Assembly (NCBI GenBank): GCA_902488525.1
Contig: CABTWP010000029.1
Coordinates: 1-26,105 of the forward strand
Length of the DNA: 26,105 bases
Reading direction: 5' to 3'
Source of the DNA: an uncultured Collinsella sp.
GTDB taxonomy: Bacteria > Actinomycetota > Coriobacteriia > Coriobacteriales > Coriobacteriaceae
In this document: positions 1 through 7,390 of the stretch, in pieces
Position numbering within the stretch: the stretch's first letter is position 1
Layout of the letters: every line of letters begins with the position of its first letter
Notes under the pieces: generated by a model
The model's database searches: none
Told to the model about the DNA's origin: nothing
The model's input: only the letters and a program-made list of their open reading frames with translations
Translations under genes and position numbers: made by a program

Positions 1-45
1 CGGCCTGAACAATCGTCAATATCGGTCGGAGGGGTGGCTTTGTAA
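1..45 (+). CDS. Possible 3' end of a gene entering from the left edge
   Basis: Frame 1 is open from the window edge and reads RPEQSSISVGGVAL before a TAA at 43-45. That stop lies inside the first of four short hairpins (36-49). Because those hairpins resemble the right end of IS200/IS605 or TnpB elements, this could be the C-terminus of a TnpB-like protein. Only 14 codons are visible and no domain can be recognised, so a chance open frame is equally possible. Confidence 0.25.
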   Translation, partial: RPEQSSISVGGVAL

Positions 46-115
46 AGCCGTTTGTCTCCACCCGCGTAGCGGGTGGTTTAAAGCTGGCCGCTGCGCGGCC
101 AGCAGACTAAAGTCT
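36..115. repeat. Four consecutive short-loop hairpins, IS200/IS605-end-like
   Basis: Four inverted repeats stand in a row: GGCTTT/AAAGCC (36-49), CCACCCGC/GCGGGTGG (58-76), GCTGGCCGC/GCGGCCAGC (83-103) and AGACT/AGTCT (104-115). Each has a loop of only 2-3 nt. Subterminal imperfect hairpins recognised as single-stranded DNA are typical of IS200/IS605 ends, and in TnpB-bearing elements the same region folds as the 3' part of the guide RNA. The body of any such element would lie left of the window. The mobile-element reading is inference; the hairpins are seen directly. Confidence 0.45.
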
Positions 116-123
116 TGAAGTAA

Positions 124-157
124 AAAGGCCTCCGGAGCTGTTGCTCTGGAGACCTTT
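124..157 (-). terminator. Terminator of the first acetate kinase gene
   Basis: A 15-bp stem with one mismatch and one wobble (arms 124-138 and 143-157) closes a 4-nt loop. On the minus strand it is followed by a run of T. It lies 22 bp downstream of the ackA stop at 180. Confidence 0.75.
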
Positions 158-179
158 CGTCTACTTGCAAATGCGCGCG

Positions 180-1358
180 TTAGTTGTTCTTGGTTAGACG
201 CTCGACGTCGTGGGCGATCATGTATTCCTCGTCTGTGGGGATGACCATGACCGTGACGGAAGAGCCGGCGGCGCTGATGACCTGCGGGCCGTTGCCCACG
301 GCCTCACGGTTCTTGTTGTTGTCGATACGCACGCCCAGCCACTCAAAGCAGTCGCAGAAGGCCTTACGGATCGACCAGTCGTTCTCGCCGATGCCGGCGG
401 TAAAGGTGATGGTATCCACGCCCGCCATAGAGGCAATCATGGAACCGGCCTGCTGCATAGCCTTGTAGGCGAACATATCGAAGGCGAGCAGGCAGCGCTC
501 GTCGCCCTCGGAGGCGCGTGTACGGATGTCGCGGGCGTCGTTGGAGATGCCCGAGATGGCAAGCAGACCAGACTGCTTGTTCATCATGTCGTCGACTTCC
601 TGGTAGCTGTAGCCGCCCTCGCGCTGGAGGTAGCACACGGTGGCAGGGTCAATGGAACCACAACGGGTGCCCATCATCAGGCCGTCGAGCGGCGTGAGCC
701 CCATCGTGGTGTCGCGGCAAACGCCGTCCTCAATGGCGGCGAGCGAAGCGCCGTTGCCCAGATGGCACGAAAGCAGACGGTGGCAGCACGAGCCCAGAAT
801 CTCCTTTGCCATCATCCACTCGTAGCGGTGGCTCGTACCGTGGGCACCGTACTTTCGCACGTGGTACTTGTCGCACACGTCCTTGGGCAGCGCGTAGGTG
901 TAGGCGACCTCGGGCATGGTCATGTGGAACGAGGTATCGAAGACGGCGACGTTGGGCAGCTCCGGATACTTCTCGCGGCAATACTCGATTGCTGCGGCCT
1001 CGCCGTAATTGTGCAGCGGGGCGAGCGGGGCCACCTCAAGGATCTTAGCCATGACCTCGTCGTCAACAACTGCGGAATCATCGAAGTGCCAGCCGCCCTG
1101 AACGATACGATGCCCAATGCCATCGATCGTAAAGTCGGTCTTCTCGAGCTCCTCGAGCACGCGAGCGATAGCAGAGCGATGATCGGGGAAGGGAACCTCC
1201 TCGGTCTGCTTGGCGCCACCGTTCTCGGAGTGGCCAAAGATACCCATGTCCGAGCCGATACGCTCGCAGTTGCCCTTGGCGAAAACCTCGCGGGTATCGG
1301 TATCCAGAAGCTGATATTTAAGGCTTGAGCTGCCGGCGTTGACAACAAGTACGTTCAT
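180..1358 (-). CDS. ackA: Acetate kinase (copy 1)
   Basis: Interconverts acetyl phosphate + ADP and acetate + ATP in the cytoplasm, the ATP-yielding step of acetate fermentation. At 392 residues it has the usual family length. Visible motifs are the N-terminal VNAGSSSLKYQ phosphate loop (6-16), the conserved His/Arg region KYGAHGTSHRY (169-179), CHLGNGAS (198-205), MGTRCGSIDPA, FTAGIGEN and the C-terminal TDEE. The ATG follows AAAGGAG at proper spacing. One region is odd: the usual GHR-V-V-HGGE motif reads GHRIVQGGW (82-90), so the His and Glu are replaced by Gln and Trp. The gene lies downstream of a paralogue of identical length. No phosphotransacetylase gene is seen beside either copy. It has its own upstream region with an inverted repeat at 1434-1453, so separate transcription is plausible. 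Confidence 0.95.
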   Translation of the reverse strand: MNVLVVNAGSSSLKYQLLDTDTREVFAKGNCERIGSDMGIFGHSENGGAKQTEEVPFPDHRSAIARVLEELEKTDFTIDGIGHRIVQGGWHFDDSAVVDDEVMAKILEVAPLAPLHNYGEAAAIEYCREKYPELPNVAVFDTSFHMTMPEVAYTYALPKDVCDKYHVRKYGAHGTSHRYEWMMAKEILGSCCHRLLSCHLGNGASLAAIEDGVCRDTTMGLTPLDGLMMGTRCGSIDPATVCYLQREGGYSYQEVDDMMNKQSGLLAISGISNDARDIRTRASEGDERCLLAFDMFAYKAMQQAGSMIASMAGVDTITFTAGIGENDWSIRKAFCDCFEWLGVRIDNNKNREAVGNGPQVISAAGSSVTVMVIPTDEEYMIAHDVERLTKNN

Positions 1359-1433
1359 GAGACTCCTTTGCAGTGCAATACGGTCGACGCAGACCTCTTA
1401 AGGCGACCGCATTTTAATAAGAAGTTATCACAT

Positions 1434-1453
1434 CCTGATAAATAGCTATCAGG
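1434..1453. promoter_or_regulatory. Inverted repeat upstream of ackA copy 1
   Basis: CCTGATA (1434-1440) and TATCAGG (1447-1453) form a perfect 7-bp inverted repeat with a 6-nt spacer. It sits 76 bp upstream of the start codon, in the AT-rich part of the intergenic region where the promoter should be. It could be an operator; no regulator can be named. Confidence 0.4.
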
Positions 1454-1472
1454 CATATCGCCCAACGAGCGC

Positions 1473-1511
1473 AAAAGAGGGGCTGAACGGCACTTGGTCG
1501 TCCAGCCCCTC
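1473..1511 (-). terminator. Terminator of the second acetate kinase gene
   Basis: The 13-nt arms at 1477-1489 and 1499-1511 pair with a single wobble. On the minus strand they are followed by TTTT (1476-1473). The site is just downstream of the ackA copy 2 stop, so the two kinase genes are probably separate transcripts. Confidence 0.8.
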
Positions 1512-1522
1512 CCCTCTTGCAA

Positions 1523-2701
1523 TTACTTGCTGTTGACGATGCGCTCGACGTCGGAGGCGATCATGAACTCCTCATCCGTGGGGATGACGAAGATCTTGAC
1601 CTTGGAATCCTTGGCGGACAGGCACCAAGCGCCGTCGCCGCGCAGGGCGTTGCGGGCATGGTCCATCTTGACGCCCATAAAGGCCAGACGGTCGGCCACG
1701 CCAGCGCGAACGGCCGGAGCGTGCTCGCCGATGCCGGCGGTAAAGACCAGGGTGTCCATGCCGCACATGGAAGTGGCCATCTCGGCGGCCTTGGCGGCAA
1801 TCTTGTAGACGAACATGTCGAAGGCGAGCTGGGCCTCGGGGTCGCCGGCAGCGGCGAGCTCCTCAACGTTGCGGCAGTCGTTGGTCTTGCCGCCGGTCAC
1901 AGCCAAAAGGCCGGACTTCTTGTTCATCATCTCGTCGACCTCGTCGAAGGTGTAGCCGCCTTCGCGCTGCAGGTAGCACACGGTAGCAGGGTCGATGGAG
2001 CCGCAGCGGGTGCCCATCATGACACCGTCGAGCGGGGTCAAGCCCATGGTGGTGTCCATGCACTTGCCGTCCTCGATGGCGCACAGGGAAGCACCGGAAC
2101 CGATGTGGCACACGACGACCTTGCGAGCCTCGCCGTTGGTCATCTCGGCAACCTTCTTGGAGATGTAGCGGTAGCTGGTGCCGTGGGCGCCGTACTTACG
2201 GATGTGCAGCTTGTCGCAGACGTCTTTGGGCAGGGCGTAGGTCTTGGCGACCTCGGGCATATTGAAGTGGAAAGCAGTGTCGTAGACCGTGACGTTGGGC
2301 AGGTCGGGATACTGCTCCAGGCAGTACTCGATAACGTTGGCCTCGGGGTTGTTGTGCAGCGGGGCGAGCGGAGCGACCTCGCGGATCTTGGCGAGGACGT
2401 CCTCGTCGACGAGGGAGGAGTCGCCAAAGTACCAACCGCCCTGAACGATACGGTGGCCGATGCCCTCGATCTTGACGCCGTTGGCCTCGAGGTCCTTCAG
2501 AACGACCTCGATGGCGACCTTGTGATCGGGGAACTCGATGTTCTCGGTCACCTTCTTGGAACCGTTTGCAGCGTGGGTGAAGGTACCGCCGGTAAAGCAG
2601 ACGCGCTCGCAGGAGCCCTTTGCGGACACCTTGTGGGACTTGGTATCGATGACCTGATACTTAAGGGTCGAAGATCCTGCGTTGACGACCAGAACGTTCA
2701 T
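1523..2701 (-). CDS. ackA: Acetate kinase paralogue (copy 2)
   Basis: This second acetate/propionate-kinase-family protein also has 392 residues and aligns with copy 1 without gaps through at least the first 220 residues. It keeps VNAGSSTLKYQ, the Arg of GHRIVQGGW (82-90), MGTRCGSIDPA, FTAGIGE and TDEE, and it shares the unusual Gln and Trp in the GHR motif with copy 1. It departs from the family at two further places. HGTSHRY reads HGTSYRY (Tyr at 177) and HLGNG reads HIGSG (Ser at 202). Those loops lie near the nucleotide and phosphate sites, so substrate preference or activity may differ from copy 1. The ATG follows AGGGAG. Whether it acts on acetate, propionate or another acyl phosphate cannot be told from sequence. 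Confidence 0.92.
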   Translation of the reverse strand: MNVLVVNAGSSTLKYQVIDTKSHKVSAKGSCERVCFTGGTFTHAANGSKKVTENIEFPDHKVAIEVVLKDLEANGVKIEGIGHRIVQGGWYFGDSSLVDEDVLAKIREVAPLAPLHNNPEANVIEYCLEQYPDLPNVTVYDTAFHFNMPEVAKTYALPKDVCDKLHIRKYGAHGTSYRYISKKVAEMTNGEARKVVVCHIGSGASLCAIEDGKCMDTTMGLTPLDGVMMGTRCGSIDPATVCYLQREGGYTFDEVDEMMNKKSGLLAVTGGKTNDCRNVEELAAAGDPEAQLAFDMFVYKIAAKAAEMATSMCGMDTLVFTAGIGEHAPAVRAGVADRLAFMGVKMDHARNALRGDGAWCLSAKDSKVKIFVIPTDEEFMIASDVERIVNSK

Positions 2702-2754
2702 GTGTCTCCCTACTAACAGGCGGTGTGGCGCCGCCAGGTTACATACGCTTCAAT

Positions 2755-2788
2755 AATAAACCCAAACGCCCTCACGCTCGGGTTTATT
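2755..2788 (-). terminator. Terminator of the HIT gene / xse operon
   Basis: A perfect 9-bp stem, AATAAACCC (2755-2763) with GGGTTTATT (2780-2788), is followed on the minus strand by TTATTATTG. It lies between the HIT stop at 2849 and the next gene, ackA copy 2. Confidence 0.7.
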
Positions 2789-2848
2789 GCGTTGATATAT
2801 AAGTTATCGGTGCCTGAGCTTCCGTTTCATTGCACGGAAGAGGCGCCC

Positions 2849-3184
2849 TCAGATGAGGTTCTCGCCCAGGTTCTTGCCGCCGAGAACGTGCATGTGGAAG
2901 TGCATGACGGTCTGGCCGGCGTTGACGCCCTTATTGGAGATGACGCGGAAACCGTCCTCCAGGCCCTTGGCCTTAGCGACCTCCTGGATGGCGTGAGCCA
3001 TGGCGCCCATGGTCTCGGCCGGTACGTTGTCGGCGATGTCGCTGTAGTGCTTCTTGGGAATCACGAGCGTGTGGACCGGCGCCTGGGGATTGAGGTCGTC
3101 GAACGCGATGACCTGGTCGTCCTCATAGACAACGGTCGAGGGAATCTCGTGGTTGGCGATTTTGCAGAAGATGCAATCACACAT
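2849..3184 (-). CDS. HIT family (HINT/PKCI-type) nucleotide hydrolase
   Basis: A 111-residue histidine-triad protein, a cytoplasmic nucleoside phosphoramidate/dinucleotide hydrolase family whose physiological substrate is often unknown. The C-terminal triad HFHMHVLGG carries the catalytic His, and CDCIFCKI at the N-terminus gives the Cys pair that often binds zinc in HINT proteins. LVIPKKHYSDI is also family-typical. The frame is open 36 codons further upstream, but the ATG at 3184 is chosen because AAAGGAA precedes it and the protein then starts at the conserved CIFCKI segment. It lies downstream of xseA-xseB, separated from xseB by 155 bp that hold a very long inverted repeat. Confidence 0.92.
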   Translation of the reverse strand: MCDCIFCKIANHEIPSTVVYEDDQVIAFDDLNPQAPVHTLVIPKKHYSDIADNVPAETMGAMAHAIQEVAKAKGLEDGFRVISNKGVNAGQTVMHFHMHVLGGKNLGENLI

Positions 3185-3209
3185 GGTTGGTTCCTTTCTT
3201 ACAGACCAA

Positions 3210-3318
3210 GGTAGTCTTTTTGGGACGGGGCTTTTTTGACTACTTTTTCGCAAAAGCAAGTGCTCGGCGAGCCGTCGCCAAAGGGTAGTCAAAAAAGCCC
3301 CGTCCCAAAAAGACTACC
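3210..3318. repeat. 34-bp perfect inverted repeat between xseB and the HIT gene
   Basis: The arms 3210-3243 and 3285-3318 are exact reverse complements over 34 bp. With two wobble pairs the stem extends five more bases inward (3244-3248 with 3280-3284). The inner part holds a smaller hairpin, GGCGA/TCGCC. The arms contain T5 and T6 runs flanking GGGACGGGGC. This is much longer than an ordinary terminator stem and resembles a MITE-like or REP-like element. It starts 22 bp downstream of the xseB stop, so it could also act as a bidirectional terminator or processing site. Confidence 0.85.
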
Positions 3319-3339
3319 CCAAAGTGGGCTGTGGGATGG

Positions 3340-3606
3340 TTAGAACGAGAGGTTGTCGTCGGTGTTGGCGGCTTCGCCGTCGGCGAGCACGTCGTTGCCG
3401 TCGACGTCCTTAAGAAGCACCGAGACCTTCTGCTCGGCATCGGACAGGCGGGTGCGCAGGCTCTTGAGGAGCTCGACGCCGCGGGTATAGCTCTCGAGCG
3501 ACTCCTCGAGCTCCATATCGCCCGACTCCAGGCTGCGGATGATGAGCTCCAGCTCCTGCGAGGCCTGCTTGTACGTAAGCTGCTCGACCGGGGTCTTCTC
3601 TGCCAT
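3340..3606 (-). CDS. xseB: Exodeoxyribonuclease VII small subunit
   Basis: An 88-residue partner of XseA. The two form exonuclease VII, which degrades single-stranded DNA from both ends into short oligonucleotides. The core shows the family pattern: LTYKQASQELELIIRSLESG, then LEESLESYTRGVELLKSLRTRLSDAEQKV, two long helices that wrap onto XseA. The last 20 residues are acidic and low in complexity. The ATG follows AGGAAAGGAAA. The gene begins 42 bp after the xseA stop, so the two are surely co-transcribed. Confidence 0.95.
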   Translation of the reverse strand: MAEKTPVEQLTYKQASQELELIIRSLESGDMELEESLESYTRGVELLKSLRTRLSDAEQKVSVLLKDVDGNDVLADGEAANTDDNLSF

Positions 3607-3648
3607 ATCTGTTTCCTTTCCTAAAGGTTTATCGCTATGAAACGCGGG

Positions 3649-5100
3649 TTACTCGACCGTATCGACCGTTGCAGCCACGTTGCCGTCTGCCATACGCACG
3701 CGGATGGCATCGCCGGGCTTAAAGCTCTTGGCGCTCGTAGCCACACCATCATCGCTGTACGCGATGGAATAGCCGCGGGCAAGTACCTTGAGCGGCGACA
3801 GGGCATCGAGCGAAGCCGCTGCACGGCCCAAGTCGGAAGCTGACTTGTTGAGCATTGTGCGCCCCTGATGCTCCAGACGGGAACTCGCAAGCGTGAGCGC
3901 ATGGCGTTTGCCATCGAGCCCCGAGGTGCTTGCGATCAAGCGCTCGGGCAGACGCTCGAAGTTGGAGCGGAAGGCCCCAACCGAACGCGTTATGGCGCCC
4001 GACAGTCGATCGGCAGTCAGCGCAAGCTCAGACTCGCGACGCTCGACCATAAACGTTGGATCGTTGAGGCACGGGCGGCATGCGGCGGCATCGAGGGCAT
4101 CGCCCAAGCGAGCCGTATAGGCATCCCAGGCACGGCGACCGCGCTGATCGAGCATCTCCAAATCAACCTGATCCGACCCGATCATCGAAGCCATTGCGGC
4201 GCCCAGACGCTGATGGCGCGTCTCGAGCACGTCGGCCAACTCCGTCATAGCCGGTGCCACCGATTCTGCCGCTGCCGTTGGCGTTGAGGCGCGACGGTCG
4301 CTCACCATGTCGCAGATCGAGGTATCGGGCTCATGCCCAATGCCCGTCACCACAGGCACGGGACAAGCTGCCACCGCACGGGCAAGCTCCTCGTCGTTAA
4401 AGGTCATGAGGTCCTCGAAGGAACCGCCGCCACGCACGAGCAAAATGCAATCGGGCGCCGGCGTAATGGCAGCAGCGCGGTGCAAGCCTTCAATAAGCTC
4501 TGCCGGCGCACCCTCGCCCTGGACCTTTGCGCCCACGCAGGCAAGCTCGACGAGCGGGTTGCGACGGCGCAATGTGCGCTTAACGTCGTCGATCACGGCA
4601 CCCGAAAGGGAGGTGACGACCGCCACACGCGAGCAAAACACCGGAATGCGGCGCTTGCGCGCTTCGTCCATCAGGCCCTCGCGACGCAGCTTTTCGGCCA
4701 GTTGCGCCACTTGTTGACGCAGCAGACCCTCCCCCGCCAGCGAAAACGAGCGGGCGACGAAGCTCATGCGACCCGTAGGCTTGTAGAGATTGAAGCTGCC
4801 CTTAAAGCTCACCTGCATGCCGTCGCGCAGATCGAAGGTACGCTTAAGGTAGGCTCCTTTCCAGATGATGCAGTCGACGGCCGCCGAGTCGTCCTTGATT
4901 TGGAAGTAGCAGTGGCCGCTTCGGGCATTGGGACCACGAAAACCCGTGACCTCACCCAAAACGCTCAGCTGCGGAATGGCATCGAGCGCACCGGCGGCGA
5001 TCTCCACCGCTTGGCTCACGCTGAGCTCTTTGCGCTCCTGCTCGTCCGATCCGTCAAACTCGGCAGAAACGGCATTGCCGGTCAGATTCCAGCCTGCCAC
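3649..5100 (-). CDS. xseA: Exodeoxyribonuclease VII large subunit
   Basis: The 483-residue catalytic subunit of exonuclease VII. An N-terminal OB fold for single-stranded DNA (about 27-120) includes LSVLGEVTGFRGPNARSGHCYFQIKD. It is followed by the nuclease domain with VRGGGSFEDLMTFNDEELARA (222-242), GIGHEPDTSICD (253-264) and RASTPTAAAE (270-279), the signature blocks of the family. The C-terminal half is the helical region that carries XseB. The start is a GTG preceded at good spacing by AAAGGAGG. The N-terminal 25 residues are acidic and not part of the conserved fold. It heads the xseA-xseB-HIT gene group. Confidence 0.95.
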   Translation of the reverse strand: MAGWNLTGNAVSAEFDGSDEQERKELSVSQAVEIAAGALDAIPQLSVLGEVTGFRGPNARSGHCYFQIKDDSAAVDCIIWKGAYLKRTFDLRDGMQVSFKGSFNLYKPTGRMSFVARSFSLAGEGLLRQQVAQLAEKLRREGLMDEARKRRIPVFCSRVAVVTSLSGAVIDDVKRTLRRRNPLVELACVGAKVQGEGAPAELIEGLHRAAAITPAPDCILLVRGGGSFEDLMTFNDEELARAVAACPVPVVTGIGHEPDTSICDMVSDRRASTPTAAAESVAPAMTELADVLETRHQRLGAAMASMIGSDQVDLEMLDQRGRRAWDAYTARLGDALDAAACRPCLNDPTFMVERRESELALTADRLSGAITRSVGAFRSNFERLPERLIASTSGLDGKRHALTLASSRLEHQGRTMLNKSASDLGRAAASLDALSPLKVLARGYSIAYSDDGVATSAKSFKPGDAIRVRMADGNVAATVDTVE

Positions 5101-5169
5101 GCAGCCTCCTTTCGTTATCGCGCACAGAGGCTCCGGCCCCGTGCATATTTAAGTCCAACACATAGTACA

Positions 5170-5199
5170 GCGCCGCGTGGACACGAATCCCCGCGGCGC
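5170..5199 (-). terminator. GC-rich hairpin after the zinc peptidase gene
   Basis: GCGCCGCG (5170-5177) pairs perfectly with CGCGGCGC (5192-5199) just downstream of the peptidase stop. There is no T run, so termination is only a possibility. Confidence 0.35.
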
Positions 5200-5215
5200 C
5201 TGCCTGTCCTATTTG

Positions 5216-5920
5216 TTATCGGTTGGAGTTTCTGTTGTAGCGAGCCATCAGGTAGAGCAGTTGAATAATCGAAGTGAGCGCTGCGGCCACATAGGTAAGC
5301 GCGGCTGCCGTCAGCACCTTCTTGGCGCCGTTGACCTGCTTGGAACTCATGCCCGACTGCTCGATATACGCCACGGCGCGGCGACTGGCATCGATCTCGA
5401 CCGGCAGCGTAACCAGCTGGAACAACACGCTAAACGAGAAGAAGACCAGCGCGAGGGTCGTGAGCCCCGCGATGTTCATGAACAGGCCCATGAGCAGCAC
5501 GATCGTCCAAGTGTTTTGGGTAAAGTTGACGACGGGGACCAAAGCGGTACGTACCTTCATCATGGCATAACCACTTTGACGCTGGGCGGCATGGCCCGCC
5601 TCGTGGCAGGCGACGGCAACGCTTGCGACCGACCCGCCCGAACGGTTGGCATCCGACAGATACAGGTTGTTGTCCTGCGGGTTGTAATGATCGGTGAGCT
5701 CGCCGGCAACGCCCTTGATGCCCACGGCACTACAACCGTTGGCGTCGAGCATGCGGCGAGCGACCGTGGCACCCGTATCGCCGTCCGAGCGCACCTTAGA
5801 CCACGTCCTGTACGTCGAGTTGATATAGCTCTGCGCGGCAAGGCCAAGCACCGTGCAGACAAGAACAACCAGCAGGTACAGCGGGTCAATGCCAAAGCCG
5901 TATCCATAGTAATAAGGCAT
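5216..5920 (-). CDS. YugP-type neutral zinc metallopeptidase, membrane protein
   Basis: A 234-residue integral membrane protein of the YugP/Zn_peptidase_2 family. The metal-binding motif is HEAGH (106-110) in AVACHEAGHAAQ. An N-terminal membrane helix (about 12-30) is followed by a soluble stretch with the family-typical DHYNPQDNNLYLSD (77-90), and then three further hydrophobic segments (about 128-150, 155-175, 212-230). The physiological substrate of this family is not established. The frame is open 23 codons further upstream, but the ATG at 5920 is preceded by GGAGGAA and followed by a Tyr-rich segment common in the family. It lies between RNase D and xseA on the same strand; a structured repeat fills the upstream gap. 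Confidence 0.9.
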   Translation of the reverse strand: MPYYYGYGFGIDPLYLLVVLVCTVLGLAAQSYINSTYRTWSKVRSDGDTGATVARRMLDANGCSAVGIKGVAGELTDHYNPQDNNLYLSDANRSGGSVASVAVACHEAGHAAQRQSGYAMMKVRTALVPVVNFTQNTWTIVLLMGLFMNIAGLTTLALVFFSFSVLFQLVTLPVEIDASRRAVAYIEQSGMSSKQVNGAKKVLTAAALTYVAAALTSIIQLLYLMARYNRNSNR

Positions 5921-6012
5921 GCGAATTCCTCCGAATCGAGTTACACGTTGGAGGCATTCTACCCATTCGACTGACCAGCAAATCAACATCGATGTTTTGG
6001 CAATGTCAGCGA

Positions 6013-6110
6013 AAACGGCCGAGAGCGAGCAAGGTGACGTGAAAGAGAAGCGACGCGTACTTTGGTACGCGAGCGACGATTGAACGTCAGATTGCCGCTC
6101 TCGGCCGTTT
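6013..6110. repeat. Palindromic element, copy 1, with conserved apical core
   Basis: This is a nested palindrome. The outer 15-bp stem is 6013-6027 with 6096-6110. Inside it lie GCAA/TTGC (6029-6032, 6092-6095), TGACGT/ACGTCA (6035-6040, 6084-6089) and an apical GCGTAC/GTACGC (6055-6060, 6065-6070) with a 4-nt loop. The core matches the element at 11506-11606 in reverse orientation, including GAAAGAG, GTACGCGAGCGACGA and TGAACG, whereas the basal stems differ between copies yet remain complementary. It lies downstream of the RNase D gene and upstream of the zinc peptidase gene, and reads in the same sense relative to transcription as copy 2. Confidence 0.85.
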
Positions 6111-6123
6111 GCAGCGTCGAGCT

Positions 6124-6151
6124 GTTACGCGGTTTGGCAAAACCGCGTAAC
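6124..6151 (-). terminator. Perfect 12-bp hairpin right after the RNase D stop
   Basis: GTTACGCGGTTT (6124-6135) and its exact complement (6140-6151) close a 4-nt loop, 7 bp downstream of the rnd stop codon. It is a likely 3' end or RNA-stabilising hairpin. No clear T run follows on the minus strand. Confidence 0.5.
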
Positions 6152-6158
6152 TATATAC

Positions 6159-7292
6159 CTATAGCAATTCAATTTTGCCATCTTTGACCGTCAACCCCAT
6201 ATTGCCCGAGAGCAGATCGTCCAGGCGCGAGCCCACGAGCTCAAAGCGCCAGCCTTCGCGCAGGGGGCTCTGCTCGGGATGCTCAATATAGTCGGCCAGG
6301 TCATCGCGCGAGGCAATGACCGAGGTCGCCACGCCCGAGCGCTCGGCAACCAGGCGAATGAGCGCATACATCAGGTCCGTCACGCTCTCCAACTCCGGCG
6401 AAATCTGACGGTGCCCGCGCACCATGAGCGGCAGGCGATCGTGTGGGCAGCTCGCACCGCGCTTAATGGCCATGAGTGCGCCGTCCACGTCGCGCTCCCC
6501 CAGCTGGTCGGTACCGCGAATGCTGCGGAACTCCTCAACACGAACGGGATTACGTTTAACCAGGGCCAGCAGCGTATCGTCGGACATGACCCACTTGCGC
6601 GGGATGTTGCGGCGCTCGGCGCGGTCCTCGCGCCAAGCGGCAAGCTCGCGCGCAATGCCCAGCTGATGGCGGCTGCAGGAGTTGATGCGCTTGACCTTGC
6701 GGAATGCCTCGTGACGATCGGCGCGATAGTGTGACTCGTCGGCCAGAGGACGCAACTCATCGAGCACCCAGTCCACGCGGCCCAGCTCACGCAGGCGGCT
6801 CATCATCTCGGTATAGGCAACGATCAGGTACTTGACGTCATCGATCGCGTACTCGATCTGTTTATCGGTCAGCGGGCGGCGCGACCAGTCGGTCAGCGAC
6901 TCGGTCTTGGGCAATGAGACGCCACAAAACGTCTGCACGAGCGCGCCGTAGGAAATCTGCTGGCGCTCGCCCAAAAAGGCGGCGGCCACCTGCGTGTCAA
7001 AAATGGGACGCGGCAGCACGCCCACGGTATGGAGCATGACCTCCATATCCTGCGAGCAGGCGTGGAAGACCTTAGTCACGCTCTCGTCGGCCATAAGCTC
7101 GGCAAGCGGCGACAGGTCGTCGATCACCAAAGGATCGACCGCGACGCTCTCGGCAGGGGTGGCAATCTGAACCAAGCACAGGCGCGGGTGGAACGTGCGC
7201 TCGCGCAAAAACTCGGTATCGACGGCAATCGCGTCAAACTCACGGGCGCGCTGGCAAAAGTCGAGCAGAGCCTGATGTGTGGAAATGTACAT
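6159..7292 (-). CDS. rnd: Ribonuclease D
   Basis: A DEDDy 3'-5' exoribonuclease of 377 residues, expected to trim tRNA and other small RNA 3' ends. All catalytic positions are visible: VDTEF (Asp25, Glu27), the Asp82 block FHACSQDMEVM, FDTQVAAAFLG (Asp99) and YAIDDVKYL (Tyr148, Asp152). An HRDC domain follows (about residues 205-280), RINSCSRHQLGIARELAAWR onwards. The start is uncertain. The ATG at 7292 has only a weak upstream GGGTTG, and an in-frame GTG at 7328 would add 12 residues. The catalytic fold begins directly after the shorter start, so that one is preferred. The gene is divergent from the lipid kinase at 7391. Confidence 0.93.
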   Translation of the reverse strand: MYISTHQALLDFCQRAREFDAIAVDTEFLRERTFHPRLCLVQIATPAESVAVDPLVIDDLSPLAELMADESVTKVFHACSQDMEVMLHTVGVLPRPIFDTQVAAAFLGERQQISYGALVQTFCGVSLPKTESLTDWSRRPLTDKQIEYAIDDVKYLIVAYTEMMSRLRELGRVDWVLDELRPLADESHYRADRHEAFRKVKRINSCSRHQLGIARELAAWREDRAERRNIPRKWVMSDDTLLALVKRNPVRVEEFRSIRGTDQLGERDVDGALMAIKRGASCPHDRLPLMVRGHRQISPELESVTDLMYALIRLVAERSGVATSVIASRDDLADYIEHPEQSPLREGWRFELVGSRLDDLLSGNMGLTVKDGKIELL

Positions 7293-7354
7293 ATCAACCC
7301 ATCGAATAAGGTTAGGCCCGAAAAACACGGGTAGGATATCGGCATTGCCCTACA

Positions 7355-7362
7355 ACTATACT
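7355..7362. promoter_or_regulatory. Overlapping divergent -10 elements between rnd and the lipid kinase gene
   Basis: The sequence ACTATACT holds TATACT on the plus strand (7357-7362) and TATAGT on the minus strand (7355-7360). Both are one mismatch from TATAAT and at sensible distances from the divergent start codons. No good -35 is seen on either side, so the call rests on the -10 boxes alone. Confidence 0.45.
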
Positions 7363-7390
7363 CGGTTAGTCACAGAACGGGAACGTAAGT

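Noticed and set aside
829..861. Ala in KYGAHGTS of both acetate kinases as a sign of an enlarged acyl pocket (Phe in Methanosarcina)
   Set aside because: As I recall its sequence, E. coli acetate kinase also has Ala here, so the residue says nothing about substrate.
210..1328. Long plus-strand ORF (372 codons) opposite ackA copy 1, and a similar 399-codon ORF at 1517-2716
   Set aside because: Antisense shadows of the acetate kinase genes; the translations are Gly/Ala/His/Val-rich without motifs, as expected from GC-rich codon bias.
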